From Sulfitobacter sp. SK011 (GTDB lineage: Bacteria; Pseudomonadota; Alphaproteobacteria; Rhodobacterales; Rhodobacteraceae), in contig NZ_CP025803.1 in NCBI RefSeq assembly GCF_003352065.1, forward strand, positions 930,001 through 994,000: DNA of 64,000 bases, written 5' to 3'. The notes under the pieces were generated by a model, which saw nothing but the letters and a program-made list of their open reading frames with translations, searched no databases and was not told the origin of the DNA. Made by a program: the position numbers and the translations under genes. Positions 52,754 to 60,818 of this stretch are shown one piece after another (position 1 is the first letter of the stretch; each line of letters starts with the position of its first letter).

Positions 52754-55700
52754 CTATTTCATCACGTTGAAAGTCACATGGTTGGTCGCACTTGCACCGT
52801 TGTCTTCGGCCACCAAACTTGCCGCTTCGATTGATATGCCGCGCGTAAATGGCAGCGACCGTTCGCGGGCATAATCAAGAGCTTCGCCTTCCTTCATCCG
52901 GTGGGTCCCTAACCCACCTTCGCGGCAAAGCGCCAACATCGTTTCACCTGTTCCGGGCGTGTCAAACCGGATTTGAAGACCCGACCCTTGATACGGAATA
53001 CGCCGGACCTCACCGGGTTCGAGGAAATTCGGCCCCAAAATCGACTGGGGCAATTCTTCGATATTCTTACCTTCTTCTACGTACAATATCTGCAACTCAC
53101 AGCGCTTGTTCGCCTTGACATCAAATTCGAGCAGATCATTTACATAGACATCCGTTTTTGGAACCGACAGTGCGAGCGTCAAACGGTCCATCGGGAGTTG
53201 CGGTGCTGGATCATAGGTCAGCGGTGTGGTTTCAGCGGGACTATATGGCGCTTGAGATTTGGCAAACGCGTCTGTCACCGCCTTTTCAACTTTGGCTTCA
53301 TAGCCACCCGCCGAAGTGGATGAGACGACGTAGCCATCTGCATAGCGATAGGGGCGCAGGTCGGTTAGGCGCGGTAACATTTCGGCAAAATAGGTATCCA
53401 CCTCTGAACGGTGTACCTTGGCACCCCCGTTCATCCGCGCGATCCAATCGGCCAGCACCACTGTCAATTGCGGGTCGCCCAAACTTCCGGCGCGCGCCAG
53501 CAATGTGTCTACGTCAAGATGAAATTCGCGCGCAAGGCCTGCCAGATCAATGGCGTTGAAATGCTGATCCGCCAGATAGGTGAAAATTTCACCACCCCCC
53601 ACGCTCGCAGGTGCCGCGAGGCTTGTCAGTCGCCCAGTTGGGGATCTATCGGTCGCGTTTAGTTTCGACAATGCTATCAAGAAGGCGTCGCTGTCTGATC
53701 TGTAGATGCCGCTTAGTGTTTCATTGTCCACGTACATTTCTAACAGAACGTCCAGTTGATCCCGTGAATGGCGTTGCGATGTCATCAATACATCCCGCAT
53801 CTGGTCACGTTTGGCGATCATGCCGTTGGCGTGACAATCGAAACAGGATCGCGCATTTTCAATCTCGACCCCTTTGCCGATTTGTTTGTTGCGAAACGAC
53901 ACAATCGACGCAGGACCAACCAAAAGACGGTCGCCTTTGTTCGTTGAAAGATAGTATCCCTGCAACCCATTCGGCAGCGAAAATATCATTTCGCCGCCGT
54001 CATGTTCAAAGGCTTCGGTACCGGATGCGGTGTGTGACATTCCCTCTGGTCCATCGGGATATAAGGTTAGCGACTGCCGGCCTTCGTCACCGGCAAAATC
54101 ATAGGATTTCCAGTAATAGCCGCCGCGCTGCAGATCAAAGCGTTCCAGCATTCGGTTGTGATCCGACACGCCAGACGCACCCGGCAACATCGCTGCGCGG
54201 ACGACGCGGCGCGCTTGGATTTCGCGGTCTACATCAATACCGATGCGTGTTTCTAGATCTTTGATCTGCGCCGTGAGGCCAAGGAACATATCGTAATAGG
54301 GTGCTTCCGATCCAAAATGGGTCAACCAATCCGCGCGCATAATAGGAACCGGCGTGCCCGTTGCATCCGCCACGGCACCCAGCAATGGATCGGTCGCGGG
54401 GTCGATTCCGTAGGGGTAGATTTTTGCCAAATCGGCCCATGCTGCCGGCGAGAAGCCGGACGCGCGGGCCGTTTCAGTAAAGACACCGGTTGCTACCGCA
54501 TTCCACATGTCATGGGTCCAGCCGTAATCACGCATATCAATCCGCACGATTGAGCCTTCTGTCCCGTCAAGCGGCGTCACCGGGACCACCCGTGCGCCTG
54601 TCGACACTGAATTCACATACTTGTTAAATGCCGCATGCAGGTAGAACATCGGATTGCGCAGCGCGCCGGTCTGACTGCAATCAACCACCGCGAGCGGCGT
54701 GTTCGCAAAGCTGAAATATCGATAGAATTGCTGATCTCGTTCATTGATCGCTGAAATATCGGTAACGATTGCGAGCATGCGTTCCGCCCGAGTGCCACCA
54801 GCAAAAAGTGGCATTGGCACGTCTTTCACTACCACAGGTGTCGTGGTGACGGGTGCCGGTGCAGGGGCCGCGGCACCAAGAGCAGTTATCCAGTTTCTAA
54901 GGGCCTCGACCTCTTGCACAGTCATCTGTTTGCCCTTGGGCATGCGGTTTGACGCAATTGATTCATACAAGGGCGATGCATCCGGATTTCCCGGTACCAA
55001 GATCCGTTTATCAAATGGCATATCGGCCAGTTCACCCGTCGGAAACACAGCGCCATAGGTTTTCCCGGGGGCGTGGCACGACCGACAATGGGTCTCGATC
55101 ACTTGATCCGCTTGCGCCGTTAGGGCCGCATCAGCCCCGCTTGGGCTGCTTTGCTGAGGCTCGGAGGTCGTCGCCGAAACGGTCGGGTTCTGCGCCTCAC
55201 AATAGGCATCTACACGCGACATCAGTGTTTTCGCTTTTGTCAGGTCAACAAGATCACCCGAGGGCTGTGCATCAGTAATCGTTGTGCTTTCAAGCTGCGC
55301 GAGTTCCACCGGAGCTATGTCAGGGAATTGGGAAATATCCACCGGTGTTCCTGTCAAATACGCATACATCGCGGCACGATCCGACATTGGCAAGGTGGAG
55401 GTCAGGCGGGCAATTCTGCGCATAGACTTGGCAACCATTGGATTGCCGTTTAATTTGCGTCCTTCGCTCATCGCGCCTACGACAAATGCCTCCGCACCAA
55501 AAACACTGAGCCGCTCGGCGGAAATATCAGGTGCAAAGTCACCAAGCAGCCCTATCTCTCCCTGATAGGCGCGCGCGGCGTCCAGTTCGTATTTAAAGCC
55601 AAGGCTAGTATCGCGCGGCGTATGGCACTCCGCGCAATGACCAACCGCTTCGACCAAATACTGACCTCTTTGCATTTGTGCATCAGGCAAATCCGTAATC

Positions 55701-56209
55701 TCGGGGCGTGCGCTTGTCCAGAAATCAAGAATTGTTTGACTTAAGTAGCTTATATTATGGTCCTTAGATGGGCTGTCGGCGGCTGGAAGGCTTGCCAAAT
55801 GCGCGCGCAGGTCCAAAACATCCTCGGGTTTCATGCGGGCATAGGATGGGAATGGAAACACCGCACCAAAGTAGGTACGGCCCTGAGGCGACACTCCCTT
55901 GATCATCGCATTTAGAAAATCGGCATTCGACCACTTGCCGATACCGTACGTTTCGTCGGCGGTGATGTTAGGTGGGAAAAGCTCGCCGAACTTTGTTGAA
56001 ATAGCCTCTCCGCCTGCCAGAATATCATCGCCACCATCGACCGCGTGACAGGTTGCGCACCCGCCCGCGGCAAACATCCGTGCGCCATTTTCGGGATCCG
56101 CTTGATAATCTGCAAAGGCCGACTGATCAAACAATTCATTTGCGGTTATCTGTGCCGGACCACAGATACCAGCCGCCACTATGGCAATAAAGAATAATTT
56201 CTGGAGCAT
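52754..56209 (-). CDS. Large multihaem cytochrome c with DUF4384-like C-terminus
   Basis: A 1151-residue exported protein with signal peptide (about 1-23). Four haem-c sites are readable: C51-H55 (GCATCH), C192-H196 (HCAECH), C375-H379 (HCRSCH) and C789-H793 (SCFDCH). The first three occur in cytochrome c domains (residues about 30-450, the third of planctomycete-type PSCyt1 style); the fourth lies in a larger domain of unknown family (about 465-980). The last 120 residues (about 1030-1151; LALSVPKTDVYVNDLLEFDV; GETMLALCREGGLGTH) look like DUF4384. Likely a periplasmic electron carrier or redox enzyme. It lies 9 nt after the flavocytochrome gene, so electrons from it are a reasonable source (inference). 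Confidence 0.83.
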   Translation of the reverse strand: MLQKLFFIAIVAAGICGPAQITANELFDQSAFADYQADPENGARMFAAGGCATCHAVDGGDDILAGGEAISTKFGELFPPNITADETYGIGKWSNADFLNAMIKGVSPQGRTYFGAVFPFPSYARMKPEDVLDLRAHLASLPAADSPSKDHNISYLSQTILDFWTSARPEITDLPDAQMQRGQYLVEAVGHCAECHTPRDTSLGFKYELDAARAYQGEIGLLGDFAPDISAERLSVFGAEAFVVGAMSEGRKLNGNPMVAKSMRRIARLTSTLPMSDRAAMYAYLTGTPVDISQFPDIAPVELAQLESTTITDAQPSGDLVDLTKAKTLMSRVDAYCEAQNPTVSATTSEPQQSSPSGADAALTAQADQVIETHCRSCHAPGKTYGAVFPTGELADMPFDKRILVPGNPDASPLYESIASNRMPKGKQMTVQEVEALRNWITALGAAAPAPAPVTTTPVVVKDVPMPLFAGGTRAERMLAIVTDISAINERDQQFYRYFSFANTPLAVVDCSQTGALRNPMFYLHAAFNKYVNSVSTGARVVPVTPLDGTEGSIVRIDMRDYGWTHDMWNAVATGVFTETARASGFSPAAWADLAKIYPYGIDPATDPLLGAVADATGTPVPIMRADWLTHFGSEAPYYDMFLGLTAQIKDLETRIGIDVDREIQARRVVRAAMLPGASGVSDHNRMLERFDLQRGGYYWKSYDFAGDEGRQSLTLYPDGPEGMSHTASGTEAFEHDGGEMIFSLPNGLQGYYLSTNKGDRLLVGPASIVSFRNKQIGKGVEIENARSCFDCHANGMIAKRDQMRDVLMTSQRHSRDQLDVLLEMYVDNETLSGIYRSDSDAFLIALSKLNATDRSPTGRLTSLAAPASVGGGEIFTYLADQHFNAIDLAGLAREFHLDVDTLLARAGSLGDPQLTVVLADWIARMNGGAKVHRSEVDTYFAEMLPRLTDLRPYRYADGYVVSSTSAGGYEAKVEKAVTDAFAKSQAPYSPAETTPLTYDPAPQLPMDRLTLALSVPKTDVYVNDLLEFDVKANKRCELQILYVEEGKNIEELPQSILGPNFLEPGEVRRIPYQGSGLQIRFDTPGTGETMLALCREGGLGTHRMKEGEALDYARERSLPFTRGISIEAASLVAEDNGASATNHVTFNVMK

Positions 56210-56218
56210 GCACGCATC

Positions 56219-57484
56219 CTATCTAAATTCGAATTCTTCAAAATGAACAGACTTAGGCATCTTCGCCATTGACTTTAAACCCTTGAGTATTGCATCTCGC
56301 ATGGTTGCAGGGCCACAAAACCAAAATCCTGCCTCGGCAAATTCAAAGGGAACAATGTCGACAAGCTTTTGCGCGTCCATACGCCCATCAGTCTTACTAA
56401 CATGCAGGTGCAAGTCAAACCCATTGCTGCGCGCAGCAGCGGCACGCAGACGGTCCACCCCCACGGCTTCTTCTGTTTTACCAACACAATAAACGAGGAT
56501 GATCTTGCGTTTGTTATCTTGATTTAAGCTGTCGGCAAACGTCAGAAACGGTGTAATGCCTATGCCGCCAGCAAGCCAAACTTGCGTGTCTTCGCCACGC
56601 CGATAGTCGAACCTACCATAGCCCGCTTCAATAGACATGCGATCACCTACAGACACGCCATTGCGAACACGGGCGGTGTAGTCGCCCAGTGCCCGTATCG
56701 AAAACTGAATACTGCCATCTTCACCGATGCGCGAAGTCGTAAAGGGATGCGGTTCGCGCAGACCCTTTTTGGCGAAAGATATGATGCCAAAGCCGCCGGG
56801 TTGAAGTTTGGTAAATCCGCGTCCCTTAGGGGTCGCGTCAATTATCGTGGCAGCGGGGTGGGTCTCAACATTTGAAACGATAAAGCGGCGCGGCCGGAAA
56901 GGCGCAAGGAATTGCGTGTAAAGAAATGAAAGAATACCAACACCCGCCATCAGATTAAGGTACTGTGAAATCGACGCATTGGCGTCAAATGGCACTTTCA
57001 CAAACAACTGATGCAACGCCAATGCGATAAAAACTACACCCATCCCCCGATGCCCGATGCGCCAGATATGATAGGGTATCAAATCGCGCCGCATTTTTGG
57101 CACACGCTTGATTGCACTTACCAATATGAGAGCGACCAACGCCATAAATGCAATTTTTGCGATGTCCACGGCGGTTTTTGCAAGGCCCGACGCGACGATT
57201 TCGCCTTTTAGGTCCATCCCCACAAATTTATGGAATAATACCAAGGGCAATAAAGATATACCGATCCATTTGTGCGCCACATAAAGACGATCAAGCCCGC
57301 CAAGGGCATGTTCCACTAGGCGCGGTCGGGTCGCCAAGAACAGATTGATTGCCATCAATGAAAACGTCGAGGCCCCCGCACATAACGCCAATACGCTTTG
57401 CAAATTGGCACTACCCGCGCTGATGACAACTAAGAGACTTGGAACCAAAACCCCGCTTAATAAGATCAAAGTAGACATTGCCAT
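56219..57484 (-). CDS. Ferric reductase / NADPH oxidase-like flavocytochrome b
   Basis: A 421-residue membrane protein. About six membrane segments; two pairs of haem-b histidines: VAHKWIG...LFHKF (14 apart) and GHRGMG...LHQLF (13 apart), as in NOX/FRE. The cytosolic half has the FAD motif HPFTTSR (about 235), an NAD(P) site GGIGITPFLTF (about 310), and a C-terminal WFCGPATMRDAI with final FEEFEFR. It should pass electrons from NAD(P)H through FAD and two haems to the periplasmic side, where the neighbouring cytochrome c or O2/Fe(III) could accept. First gene of the leftward operon (G-F-E-D-C-B). Confidence 0.85.
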   Translation of the reverse strand: MAMSTLILLSGVLVPSLLVVISAGSANLQSVLALCAGASTFSLMAINLFLATRPRLVEHALGGLDRLYVAHKWIGISLLPLVLFHKFVGMDLKGEIVASGLAKTAVDIAKIAFMALVALILVSAIKRVPKMRRDLIPYHIWRIGHRGMGVVFIALALHQLFVKVPFDANASISQYLNLMAGVGILSFLYTQFLAPFRPRRFIVSNVETHPAATIIDATPKGRGFTKLQPGGFGIISFAKKGLREPHPFTTSRIGEDGSIQFSIRALGDYTARVRNGVSVGDRMSIEAGYGRFDYRRGEDTQVWLAGGIGITPFLTFADSLNQDNKRKIILVYCVGKTEEAVGVDRLRAAAARSNGFDLHLHVSKTDGRMDAQKLVDIVPFEFAEAGFWFCGPATMRDAILKGLKSMAKMPKSVHFEEFEFR

Positions 57485-57845
57485 AAACGGCGGTTCCTAT
57501 GTTATATCCTTTAAAAACGGGGTCGGAATATTCAAAAAACGAAATTATCATTCATCGTATGTTATCCTACTGAGAACAAATAGCAAGTTTCGTTCTTAAG
57601 ACCAAATTCTAGGTTTCAAATCCGATCACCGCGGCATAGATCCTGCCATCTATCCTATGACTTAGGTGCCTCTAGCGCTTGATACCCAAGGTCTTTGGCT
57701 CATTTACTCGCCACCCTTTTCTGAATTCGGTTTGTGAGGTAAAGTATGGATACAAACAGGTACGAGGTTTGAAGGTTTGGCTTTTTCGTTATGTCTGAAT
57801 TTGTCGTAGAAGTTGTGAAACCCGCAAGCAGAGCCCAAGGAACAG
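57485..57845. other. Divergent promoter region
   Basis: The 361-bp gap separates the leftward ferric reductase operon from the rightward lectin-caspase gene. It is AT-rich relative to the core genome and should hold both promoters. No gene, clear hairpin with T-run, or known operator was recognised. Confidence 0.4.
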
Positions 57846-59693
57846 ATGGTGACAATTACTCAAACGAAATTGTGGAAAGCAACTTTTTACCAATTGATTT
57901 CATTTGGAGGTTTGGCTCTTTGCCTGATGGTTGCAGGGGTTGTCAGCGCAGATGAAAACAAGCGAGTGGCCCTTGTCATCGGCAACTCTAAGTACCAACA
58001 TGTAACCAGCTTAATCAATCCGGCCAACGATGCTGAGGATATTTCAAATTCCCTTGAACGTATAGGTTTCCAAGTCACAACTGGTAAGAACCTTGACTAT
58101 AACGGGATGCGTCTTGCAGTCCGCGATTTTACTGAAGCCGCAGCAGATGCAGATGTTGTAATGATTTACTTCGCTGGTCACGGGATTGAGATCGAGAATA
58201 CGAATTATCTGATACCAGTTAATGCGACCCTCAAAAGCGACAGAGACGTAGAATTTGAAGCCATCCGCCTTGATGCAATAGTTAACGCGATCGCAGATAC
58301 ACCAGGCCTCAAAATCGTCCTTGTAGATGCGTGTCGCAACAATCCATTTGTAGCTCAAATGAAACGCGTATCGACGACGCGATCTATAGGCCGTGGCCTT
58401 GCGGCAATCGAACCGGGCGGCGTCGTGGTAGGATACGCAGCGCGCGGCGGCACCCTGGCCGAGGACGGCGATGGAAGAAACAGTCCATACGCCAAAGCGC
58501 TGCTTGAGCATATCGAACAACCGGGATTGGAGCTCGGGAAGATGTTTCGCCGCATCAGGGACCGTGTTTATGATTTGACAGATGGATTTCAGGAACCTTT
58601 CACATACGGCTCGCTGCCAGGGGAAGACATTTACCTGGTTCCCAAAATAGAGAAAGTTGCCATGGTCGCTCCTACTACTCAACAAACCATGCGCGCTACT
58701 CAGGCTATTGCACCTGTGCCATTATCGCGAGCAGATGTGATGGCCGCAGCGATGGAAATCAATACGTTGCGGGGTTGGTCGCTTTATGCTGCAAAATATG
58801 GTCCGCAGGCCATCACAGAGCCAGAAGTTGTGACGCGCATGTACGAGATGACGCCAAAGTGGGCCGCAAAAGAAAAAGGAAACAGCGTACTGGAAGATTT
58901 GATAACGCCAGACCCCAATTCACGAAAGGAAATTCAGGCTGCATTGAATGAAACTGGCTTTGATGTTGGGATACCGGATGGCGCTTTCGGATCGAAGACC
59001 CGCGCTGGCATCAGGGCCGTCCAGTTAGAAAAAGGCCTGCCCGAAACCGGCTTTGTGGACCCCGGTGTCGTCGTAAGTATAGGTTTGGACTGGAAAAAGT
59101 ATTCGAACGCTGATTTTATAAGCAGCCCGTTCGCTGATCGGCAGTACCCTGAAAGGTTAGCGATGTTGGGCGAGTATCCAGAAATTATCGCGGTTCTGGG
59201 ATGTTTGGGCCTCCGGAAAAGTATTTATGGTGTATTTCGGGGCAGTTTCTACGTGGCTCTGATACAGTCAGGTCACGTCCAATTAGCACGTGCCGAAGCT
59301 GAAAAATGTGGTGTTGATCTTGCCACCATAACATCTGACGCAGAGAACAGATTTGTGGTGAAGATGTTTAGTTCTGATCCTTCCTTCGTAGATGTGGGAT
59401 ACGATAGTAAATCCAAGATCAGCTATAAGTCCGGTCCTTATTTCGGTTTGCGTAAAGACCCGGGTGAAAGCGACGCGGTTTTTGGATGGCGTTGGTACAG
59501 TGGAGAACCGGTTAAATATACAAACTGGTTACCTTCCAAACCCAACAAGAACCATGGTACGAAAAAGAAGCAATACGCTCAGTTCCAATATGAAAAAAGA
59601 GGACGAACCGATCTGAGAAATGCAGTAGCAGCGCAGTGGTTTGATGGCTCAGGCATTGGTCGGTCATTCATCCTCGAAGGCGCGCTACAGTAG
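57846..59693 (+). CDS. Exported caspase-like protein with peptidoglycan-binding and C-type lectin-like domains
   Basis: A 615-residue protein with an N-terminal membrane/signal segment (about 15-35). Caspase domain about 40-270: RVALVIGNSKYQHV, catalytic His112 in YFAGHGIEIE, Cys163 in LVDACRNNPFVA. A peptidoglycan-binding-1 unit (IQAALNETGFDVGIPDGAFG, about 360-405) and a C-terminal lectin-like region (DLATITSDAENRFVVKMF; WRWYSGEPVKYTNWLPSKPN; WFDGSGIGRSF) follow. It is a paralog of the 44564-46432 protein, sharing domain order, but oriented the other way, divergent from the operon. AAGGA Shine-Dalgarno. Codons are more AT-rich than core genes, consistent with transfer. Confidence 0.82.
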   Translation: MVTITQTKLWKATFYQLISFGGLALCLMVAGVVSADENKRVALVIGNSKYQHVTSLINPANDAEDISNSLERIGFQVTTGKNLDYNGMRLAVRDFTEAAADADVVMIYFAGHGIEIENTNYLIPVNATLKSDRDVEFEAIRLDAIVNAIADTPGLKIVLVDACRNNPFVAQMKRVSTTRSIGRGLAAIEPGGVVVGYAARGGTLAEDGDGRNSPYAKALLEHIEQPGLELGKMFRRIRDRVYDLTDGFQEPFTYGSLPGEDIYLVPKIEKVAMVAPTTQQTMRATQAIAPVPLSRADVMAAAMEINTLRGWSLYAAKYGPQAITEPEVVTRMYEMTPKWAAKEKGNSVLEDLITPDPNSRKEIQAALNETGFDVGIPDGAFGSKTRAGIRAVQLEKGLPETGFVDPGVVVSIGLDWKKYSNADFISSPFADRQYPERLAMLGEYPEIIAVLGCLGLRKSIYGVFRGSFYVALIQSGHVQLARAEAEKCGVDLATITSDAENRFVVKMFSSDPSFVDVGYDSKSKISYKSGPYFGLRKDPGESDAVFGWRWYSGEPVKYTNWLPSKPNKNHGTKKKQYAQFQYEKRGRTDLRNAVAAQWFDGSGIGRSFILEGALQ

Positions 59694-59944
59694 CTATATC
59701 AGAAGGATAAGCACAAGTTTCAGTTTGCCGCTGAAATCACAGACGTAATGAACCATCAGATTGCTGACCTGTTCCCTGACTAAGTCCAGTTTTTTGGTGA
59801 ACCCTCAACCGACATCTATGAACTTATCGAAGCGTCGCTCCCGTTGCTGCCGTCGGACCGTATCGCTATGTCCGGTGATACGCTCCACATAGATTTTTTT
59901 GGGTGGCGGCAGTCGAAACGAAGTATCGATGAGAGGGGCGCAAG
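59694..59944 (+). other. Decayed coding-like stretch between caspase gene and IS66
   Basis: In the caspase gene's own frame after its TAG, open sequence continues (QKDKHKFQFAAEITDVMNHQ, then TAA at about 59780, then GEPSTDIYELIEASLPLLPS and RIAMSGDTLHIDFFGW) up to the IS66 edge. It looks like an old coding region with stops but I cannot name the family. It also contains the left part of the disrupted IS3-type orfA. No intact gene is present. Confidence 0.35.
59937..59944. repeat. Target-site duplication of the IS66 element, left copy
   Basis: GGCGCAAG lies directly before the left end of the IS66 element and is repeated directly after its right end (62391-62398). An 8-bp duplication is the usual size for IS66. 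Confidence 0.85.
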
Positions 59945-60003
59945 GTAAGCCTTCGGCGGCGGCCGTCTGATCTCTGCTACGATCCGATGGTAAGTCCGAC
60001 GTT

Positions 60004-60411
60004 ATGTCTGACTTTATCAAGCGCCCTCAAATTGAAGTTCTTTCCGCTGCCGATGTTGATCGCCGCCGGTATTGGTCAGATGATGATAAGCTGCGCATTG
60101 TGGAGGAGAGCCTTGTCGGCCACCGACAAGCGGCAGCCACGGCGCGGCGGCATGGCATTTGCCGTTCGCTGCTGACAACTTGGCGTCGGCAGTATCGAAA
60201 CGGTGAGCTTGGCGCTTGTCCGGCGGTATCGTTCGCACCGGTGACCGTAACGAAGGGAGTTTCAGCGCCGCAGGAAAATCCGGTTGATCCCTGTCTGTCT
60301 CCGGACTGTCAGGTTGAGATCGCCCTGCCGAATGGGCGTCGGCTCATCGTGCCGGTGGGCGTAGATACAGAAGCGCTTGCCCGACTTCTGTTGGTGGTGG
60401 ACCGGCAATGA
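60004..60411 (+). CDS. tnpA: IS66 TnpA (OrfA)
   Basis: A 135-residue IS66 OrfA: N-terminal HTH region RRYWSDDDKLRIVEESLVG and ATARRHGICRSLLTTWRRQY, C-terminal VEIALPNGRRLIVPVGVDTE with a final ALARLLLVVDRQ. It binds the IS ends. Its stop overlaps tnpB by 4 nt. Confidence 0.88.
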   Translation: MSDFIKRPQIEVLSAADVDRRRYWSDDDKLRIVEESLVGHRQAAATARRHGICRSLLTTWRRQYRNGELGACPAVSFAPVTVTKGVSAPQENPVDPCLSPDCQVEIALPNGRRLIVPVGVDTEALARLLLVVDRQ

Positions 60412-60758
60412 TCGCGTTTCCGGCGGGTGCGAAGGTGTGGATTGCCGGAGGCGTCACCGATATGCGGCGGGGCATGAACACACTGGCGCTGCAGGTGCAA
60501 GAAGGGCTCGGACGCGATCCGCATGCCGGGGAGATATTTTGCTTCCGGGGCCGCAAGGGAGATCTGGTCAAGATCCTGTGGCATGATGGCGTAGGCATGT
60601 CGCTTTATCTGAAACGCCTGGAAGCGGGCAAGTTCATCTGGCCCGTGAGCCGGTCGGGCGAAGCGGTTCAGGTCTCGGCAGCGCAGTTGGGTTATCTTCT
60701 GGAGGGCATTGATTGGCGCAATCCACGCTGGACACAACGCCCTGCAAAGGCTGGATGA
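60408..60758 (+). CDS. tnpB: IS66 TnpB (OrfB)
   Basis: A 116-residue protein with the IS66 OrfB pattern VWIAGGVTDMRRGMNTLALQ, IFCFRGRKGDLVKILWHDG, and SLYLKRLEAGKFIWP. It is required with TnpA and TnpC for movement; its biochemical role is not settled. Full length and intact. Confidence 0.9.
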   Translation: MIAFPAGAKVWIAGGVTDMRRGMNTLALQVQEGLGRDPHAGEIFCFRGRKGDLVKILWHDGVGMSLYLKRLEAGKFIWPVSRSGEAVQVSAAQLGYLLEGIDWRNPRWTQRPAKAG

Positions 60759-60818
60759 TTTACGCCAAACGGCTTGTTTTTGTTGGTATTTTGTGGCCCC
60801 GGCTGGTAAATATCAACC

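Noticed and set aside
44564-59693. Diversity-generating retroelement acting on the lectin domains
   Set aside because: No reverse transcriptase, Avd gene or template repeat was seen in the window.
44564-59693. Intracellular abortive-infection system of the caspase/gasdermin type
   Set aside because: All five caspases carry signal peptides and no gasdermin, STAND NTPase or CRISPR gene is near, so a cytosolic death effector role is not supported.
37146-60000. Composite transposon formed by the IS3 element and the IS3-type remnant
   Set aside because: The two orfA sequences are clearly related but not close to identical, so they are different elements and did not move the block together recently.
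60713-60818. Upstream extension of tnpC to 60713
   Set aside because: That frame overlaps the end of tnpB and has no IS66 similarity; the native N-terminus starts at ATG 60819 in another frame.
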